Assembly: GCA_942159475.1 (NCBI GenBank)
Contig: OW804095.1
Coordinates: forward strand, 53,968,773 to 54,032,772
Direction of reading: 5' to 3'
DNA length: 64,000 nt
Origin: Sthenelais limicola
Taxonomy: Eukaryota; Annelida; Polychaeta; Phyllodocida; Sigalionidae
The position numbers were made by a program, and so were the translations under genes. Of the stretch, positions 61,401 through 64,000 are shown one piece after another; the stretch's first letter is position 1, and the number at the start of each line of letters is the position of its first letter. Below the pieces are notes generated by a model. It was not told where the DNA came from and ran no database searches. It worked only from the letters and a program-made list of their open reading frames with translations.

Positions 61401-63036
61401 CGTTTAAAAAATGAAGGACTTCATTCTTTCATATTTAATTTGGAGCACTTTAAAGAACCACTACATAAAAACTTTCCCAATGAAAATACCCTTATGACTC
61501 CCGTCCCATAAATATTCCCTTAGGAGTAAGATAATAGCTGGTGCTCTAGTCCAACCCATGGGAGCAACTAGTCTAAACTCATCGATTATTTCCCATCACA
61601 CGCTATCAAATATTAACCTTACTTTCTTCCCCTAACACGCTCCGGTGATTGGAGACGCGCACCGCTTACCTGTCCTTTTCTTCCAGGGTCAGAATCAGAA
61701 TGGTTCAACGGGAGCTGAAAACGTCATTTTTTTATATTGTGCATATTGATTGATTAATTGTTCCAATCGGATTTGACTTCAATGTCTCTATTTCGGTGTA
61801 CCACCCACGCTGTAAATGACAGCATAAAAGCTCTCTTGTATCAACATTAATAATTATGTATCAACGCAGTGGCCGCAACTGAAAAATCTTATTGAGCTAA
61901 ACCGGGGAACGAATTCGGGTATGCACGGCTAGCTTTTACCGTTCGATCAGTGATCATATTTCTACGAAAATTTTGACCCTGACTATATCGTGTGCGTTAT
62001 AACCCAGCGAAATAAATTTCATCCTTTTAAAAAATGATATTTTGACGGATCTATCGGACATTTAAAAATGCGACTCACAATACACTTGCGACTCAATATA
62101 CTATATGGTACAATATACTAGGTTATACTGGCTAAACTGTAGTCGTATGATATCGCATTTTTCTTCAATTAGAACCCGCTTAGATTTACCTGCTGTTCGT
62201 GATGCAGGGAATGAGCTAGCGTGACGTTTTCACGTAAAGTTGTCTCTTGTTTATTATTCATGATGGCAATACGGCATCCCGGTACAACAACTCGTCATGC
62301 TCAAACATTACATTCTTGGTCTCTGCCAAGACTAAGAAAATGAATGCTGTAATGGCAGGGTGTTTCACAAGAATAAATGTGTGAACTAGCCGTGAAATAT
62401 TCATACTCTGCGCATCAGTCTACTTTCCGTATACATAAATAAATTTGACGCGCTTTCTTTCAAATTTAATGGTTCTACTATACGGTTTCTTTTCTCAGCA
62501 GGGTCACATAAAACAACCACACACTTTAGCATGAAGGGTTGTTCAACAAATATTGAATCACAGTGAACATTTTTTTTATATACAAATTTGATATTTCTAA
62601 ACTATTAATTATTGTTTTCAGCTGAATGTGATTCGGCAAATATACTTGGCGATTATTGTTACGAAGTGATTCAGAGCGAGAGCAGTTTTACCCAGGCCGG
62701 CGATGACTGCAAGACCAGAGCTCAGAACCATGGCTACCCGCAGGCATATGGCCAGCTCGCCTCTCCGTCTACCAATGAAAAGGAAACTCACATTAATAGC
62801 TTACTGGTCCGCTACTCCCACGATGAGTTCCTCTTGGATGGGACAGAAGAGAGTGGCGTTCACCCTTGGAGATGGATAAATTCAAGTACGTCATTCAAAT
62901 TTATTTCAAGCGCACCTTATTTATAGGGAACCATATCGGCAAAAAAAACTATCCCTTGAATCTGGCTAGACACATATTGTGACAATCATTATTAATCTGT
63001 ATTTTTCAGAATGTCAGGGATGTGGAGGAATAACAG
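49424..63036 (+). CDS. Secreted C-type-lectin-like protein, 5' part, runs off the right edge
   Basis: Exon 1 (49424-49502) begins MEKSEKSFSGFICTCLVLCT and ends in phase 1 at a strong donor GTGAGT. The hydrophobic core and early position fit a signal peptide. Exon 2 (62622-62885) restores phase (Ala-Glu-Cys) and encodes the first half of a C-type lectin-like domain: ILGDYCYEVIQSES, then FTQAGDDC, QLASPSTNEKE, EFLLDGTEE and HPWRWINSS, which carries the conserved W-x-W. A tiny candidate exon 3 (63010-63036, KCQGCGGIT) keeps phase but is not typical of the fold. The second half of the domain, with the usual ligand-binding EPN/QPD and WND motifs, is not in the window. The exon 1-2 link across a 13.1-kb intron is inferred from phase and topology. 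Confidence 0.65.
50215..50941 (+). mobile_element. LINE remnant, RT end and 3' tail
   Basis: Decayed reading with LQSDINLFNKWCKHSGVSVN and SSKTK, typical of the RT thumb region of CR1/RTE-like LINEs, followed by an (AAAC)n tail near 50,930. Stops and frame changes show it is dead. Confidence 0.65.
51241..51500 (+). mobile_element. DIRS-type RT N-terminal fragment, plus strand
   Basis: Contains SNHYPQWDRITCDPFILSCV and VEGVTLEFIEIPQQ, the region just before the RT core in DIRS elements. It points opposite to the adjoining DIRS body, and the matching region is absent from that body's 5' end. A 22-base poly-A run lies just upstream at about 51,211. Confidence 0.6.
51501..52044. repeat. DIRS terminal/inverted-repeat region
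   Basis: GGAGACAGCCGC at 51600-51611 pairs exactly with 51665-51676. GGGAATTGCC near 51,534 recurs inverted near 51,784. This is the non-coding end beyond the recombinase gene and probably the element terminus. Confidence 0.5.
52045..53268 (-). CDS. DIRS tyrosine recombinase, apparently intact
   Basis: 407 codons. A Lys-rich linker is followed by an N-terminal SAM-like core-binding region (LNTQKSYKVVYRKWERYCYE). The catalytic domain shows Arg in TSQRVQTLRTIKCED, an HxxR box in FKAHSVRSATASKLA and the nucleophile candidate in FRRFYQKPINV. The order R..HxxR..Y and the spacing fit the tyrosine recombinase superfamily, which inserts circular DIRS DNA. The protein ends in a basic KKKRKNKSK tail, a likely nuclear signal. 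The frame overlaps the RT ORF, so the true start is uncertain; ATG at 53,266-53,268 is the longest choice. Confidence 0.88.
   Translation of the reverse strand: MPTKDSVGTGTCNIGCAQVEQPTLVLATPSVKQTNNNHSSKTRKSLPKQGKKPGSKDLQNKSTVRSLLDKKADDLNLSKRAKALYMQGWSLNTQKSYKVVYRKWERYCYENDIPHLTTSLHHGIEFICNLYEDGLSFAAIGSARSALSNMMSPIDRQSFGTHEVVRRIIGGIFKSRPPKTRYSETWDPDIVLNYVKTMFPLHEINLPQLTQKTATLLMLVTSQRVQTLRTIKCEDIVFSDKYTATILLSEVIKTSSVGRALGTISLEAFPDNKGVCILTTLRHYLYRTRDLRPKDPSGDLLGPLFISHTAPHKPVGNATIAKYIRCTMAASGLNTNTFKAHSVRSATASKLAAQNVAVQQIMARAVWRDENTFRRFYQKPINVTTSTTATLLSAHAREKKKRKNKSK
53064..54494 (-). CDS. DIRS reverse transcriptase/RNase H, N-terminally truncated
   Basis: An open frame of 476 codons. RT palm motifs GLTTAPFIFTRIMKP and the catalytic YIDD (near residue 52) are present, followed by a thumb region (FLGFILDSRTMQVYPT). 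An RNase H-like region with TLFTDACDRGWGAVLG and AKEILAVRYGIL comes next, then ASHIAGVDNEEADLASR. The tail (DIDLFASRYNYQ, WNDFSRPYVFPPF) is the standard DIRS/retroelement connector to the recombinase. The first RT aspartate block is missing and the sequence starts without a good ATG, so the protein is inactive as it stands, but no internal stop interrupts it. Confidence 0.85.
   Translation of the reverse strand: MLEWLPDMNVSRCHDSRFSMESGLTTAPFIFTRIMKPVFSKIRERGGHGFCYIDDSFLWGQTKESCASSVLTALQVLTDLGFYVHPEKSSLVPSKTMKFLGFILDSRTMQVYPTQEKRQSALSRINDLLNRRYSTFTIRFIASIVGTMVDLCRGIDYGLAHYKHIEKDKIMATRFNCGDLDGNMTLSSSACLDLQWWKDNLPWRVKKIRTFAPTITLFTDACDRGWGAVLGDNTANGEWDDYEEGYHINAKEILAVRYGILSLLRDVEGTHILVRSDNTTTVAYINKFGGTKSNNCDAIARDIWSWAELRDNWLSASHIAGVDNEEADLASRHLSEDTEWQLEPEIFSHIISEFGTPDIDLFASRYNYQVDCYASWFPDPLSTYVDAFTLSWNDFSRPYVFPPFRLVGRCLQKIQSEQARAILVAPRWSSQPWYSQLLQSSRQTIIIPQKPGNLFPNKGKNQDPKISKTSLLCALF
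54495..55361. other. Intronic DNA between DIRS and LINE
   Basis: AT-rich, no ORF of interest. An imperfect hairpin (AGAGCAGGGGGGC / GCCGCCTGCTCT) lies at 54871-54899. Confidence 0.4.
55362..57710 (-). mobile_element. Non-LTR retrotransposon (CR1/L2/Jockey-like LINE), 5'-truncated
   Basis: Minus-strand element whose 3' end carries AATAAA (complement at about 55,386-55,391) and an (ATCA)n tail at 55362-55382. The 3' UTR (55.4-56.0 kb) includes three copies of a GCATTCTNNCGAACACT motif at 55,771, 55,903 and 55,965. No endonuclease domain remains; the 5' end stops near 57,705, as usual for truncated insertions. Confidence 0.88.
56041..57705 (-). CDS. LINE reverse transcriptase, open frame
   Basis: 554 codons without a stop. 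RT motifs in order: SNYRPISLVKLPAKILERVI, YGFREGHSLEQA, YLDFKKAFDTVDHNILLEKL, GVPQGTVLGPLLFLLYVDDL and the catalytic VQLFADDTVLYHS, then SINVSKSK and YCYLGLKID, and a C-terminal region with TKRLKVTSKIRKAL. The order is standard for jockey/CR1-type elements. The start is truncated, so the ORF begins inside the linker after the missing endonuclease. The conserved catalytic acids are all visible, so the domain could be recent. Confidence 0.9.
   Translation of the reverse strand: MYRDEQNSFHHTWFNGLLSCTEIIDPETERTTQETPKLRFPVISHQTVFNIIRKTQISKSSGIPLLPTKVLKPVLLAVSHQFTHLCNVSTQTSRVPEKFKEAIITPIHKSGARSDPSNYRPISLVKLPAKILERVIHGVIYPHLEENNLLYQYQYGFREGHSLEQAHKRLFEYIYGNKNKNNQVSLIYLDFKKAFDTVDHNILLEKLSKFHLSKPIIDWVGHYLSGRFQQVRVNGKISGREKVTCGVPQGTVLGPLLFLLYVDDLHVAVRESQVQLFADDTVLYHSKKDETSLKNELQQDLNLIGLWCRKNRISINVSKSKVMDICLKTTKNKATPHILTLNSASLEQVSEYCYLGLKIDQALTFNGHVQGKIEQVTKRLKVTSKIRKALTAKNTILVYTTMVRPVLDFCDIFYAPAQKRLLERFQTIQNSFIKLAYNLGKRDSVKQHHIRLKLPFVEERRESRLLQLAHEMSCDTKYLDDRKLNLRNLTSGRLLKIPKVKTERIRRSFYIQAPTIYNKLPPKGRNCPTITEFKSYSPGQSYSPGQRGPVPNQN
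57711..58500. other. Intronic DNA, no gene
   Basis: A short direct repeat TTGTTGTAAAGT(T)A occurs at about 58,051 and 58,079. Nothing else seen. Confidence 0.4.
58501..59110 (+). mobile_element. LINE 3' remnant with zinc-binding C-terminus
   Basis: Decayed plus-strand reading. QCGFCGEHDNIVHFFVRC near 58,705-58,765 matches the Cys/His motif at the C-terminus of several LINE reverse transcriptases. IINWLVLQVNALIHRQRIFH follows (58,905). Several stops are present, and no clear tail is visible. Confidence 0.6.
59111..62621. other. Rest of the long lectin-gene intron
   Basis: No exon or repeat recognised by eye. Composition is AT-rich throughout. Confidence 0.4.
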
Positions 63037-63380
63037 GTAATTGACAATTGATATATACATATAGATCATTGAGTGGGGAATATTTAATGTTATGAATATT
63101 GTTACAGAACCGCATCATAGGGGGGAGACACTTTTTACGACTTGCATGAAAGTTGATTTTCTTATATTTATATCTCTCATGAATGTTACGACTTGTTCTG
63201 ACTTGCTACCCGAATCGTTCCGATTCATGGGATTTTTTAAGGGTTTATCAATATTTCTTTCGACTCGCCTCAAATGTGATTCGCTTAATCTGACCAGCTT
63301 TGGGTCTGCGCTTTGTGTATAGATATGGGATAATTTGTTACTTTGATCATTAATAAACCTGGCATTACCCTAACACCTTG
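63037..63380. other. Intron or end of the lectin-like gene
   Basis: A possible further acceptor at 63,107 would keep phase (Glu-Pro-His), but no donor or lectin sequence follows, so I do not call an exon. Confidence 0.3.
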
Positions 63381-63398
63381 TTTGTGCACTCCTTCAAC

Positions 63399-63685
63399 TA
63401 TAAAAGATCTCTAGTCGATTAAGACAGCTGCTAGTCGATTAAGAACCAGTTGAAGATTACGGTGACTCAGATCAACTAGACCTCCACGAATCAGATCCAC
63501 GAGATCTCCAGAGTCAGATCTATACTAGACGCTTCAGCCAGCAATTAGTCTAATACTCTGCTATCATAATGAGCTTCCACGCATCTGCTTCCTTAGAAAA
63601 CCTCTGGGATGAGGACGAGCCTCTCCCCTATATCCCTCACGATCCCTTCTTCATCTGTAGTAATCGCTCCCTCAACAATATATAA
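63399..63685 (+). promoter_or_regulatory. TATA-box transcript candidate with a 38-codon ORF
   Basis: TATAAAAG at 63,399 is followed by a doubled CTAGTCGATTAAGA word (63,411 and 63,431). An ORF from ATG 63569 to stop 63683-63685 begins MSFHASASLENLWDEDEPLP. The arrangement resembles an LTR promoter plus the start of a gag gene, or a small gene; neither can be shown. Confidence 0.3.
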
Positions 63686-63747
63686 CGTGATGAAAGAAGA
63701 AACAATTTCACAGACTTCTAACATTTGAATGTAAACCATATATATAT

Positions 63748-64000
63748 GCAACGTGAAAAATGAGTCATAAGTCGCAAAAAAATTGATTTTAAGATATCAT
63801 CTCATATGATGAGATCAAGCCGATTACAATGATGGTTAACATTAAGACATAGATAATAAGTTCTATAACATGTTCTATGCATGAGAGAAAAGTTATATTT
63901 CTTGGTGGTCAATCACTGGTAAATTTGTTAGATATTGTCCTTAGGATAACCTTACATATGAATAGATATTATTAAATTCCCAGTCACCCCAATAATTAAA
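63748..64000. mobile_element. MITE of the TGAGTCA family, right end beyond the window
   Basis: Starts AACGTGAAAAATGAGTCATA and matches the reverse complement of the 17.1-17.5 kb copy through GATCAAGCCGATTA and TTAGGATAACC. Confidence 0.6.

Noticed and set aside
63092..63322. 76-aa ORF as a further lectin exon
   Set aside because: The acceptor keeps phase, but the sequence lacks C-type lectin residues and a donor.

Overview
The window looks like a single stretch of animal nuclear genome, not bacterial DNA. Every protein-coding gene is split into short exons with GT/AG borders and matching codon phases, intergenic DNA is AT-rich, and mobile elements are dense. Gene content (a ciliary transition-fibre protein, a mitochondrial carrier, a TBK1-adaptor homologue, a C-type lectin-like protein), together with Copia, DIRS, LINE, Academ-like and foldback elements, points to an invertebrate. 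A marine deuterostome such as an echinoderm is my best guess, at low confidence; no species is claimed. I see no operon, CRISPR array or standard tRNA/rRNA gene.

Layout. (1) 1-13,010, minus strand: the 5' two thirds of an FBF1 gene. Its non-coding first exon and a likely promoter lie near 12.9-13.0 kb; fourteen coding exons between 8,285 and 273 give 656 codons in an unbroken phase chain before the gene leaves the left edge. Intron 1 holds a Copia retrotransposon (8,472-12,060) with 185-bp LTRs and a 5-bp target duplication. (2) 13.3-22.1 kb: a repeat island with a long-inverted-repeat element (13.7-16.5 kb), a 200-bp polypurine tract, a MITE (17.1-17.5 kb) and a composite element (18.07-22.09 kb). 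The composite has arms of about 460 bp that enclose a minus-strand XPG-nuclease-like/cysteine-rich ORF and a plus-strand decayed DIRS reverse transcriptase/tyrosine recombinase. (3) 22,567-24,651, plus strand: a complete five-exon SLC25 mitochondrial carrier (302 aa). (4) 24.7-34.7 kb: hairpins, foldback MITEs, tRNA-derived SINE-like copies and a cluster of TAGGCCTA palindromes. (5) 34,784-38,856, plus strand: a complete five-exon coding region (734 aa) for a TANK/AZI2/TBKBP1-family protein with two C-terminal zinc fingers. (6) 38.9-49.4 kb: mostly featureless AT-rich DNA. (7) 49,424 to the right edge, plus strand: a signal-peptide exon and, 13.1 kb downstream, the first half of a C-type lectin-like domain. 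The long intron carries a DIRS-like element with an apparently intact tyrosine recombinase (51.2-54.5 kb), a LINE with an intact RT (55.4-57.7 kb) and two LINE remnants.

The host genes do not form a pathway; they are ordinary neighbours separated by transposon-rich DNA. All coordinates were read by eye from the sequence. Splice borders are assigned from GT/AG signals plus phase agreement, not from transcripts.
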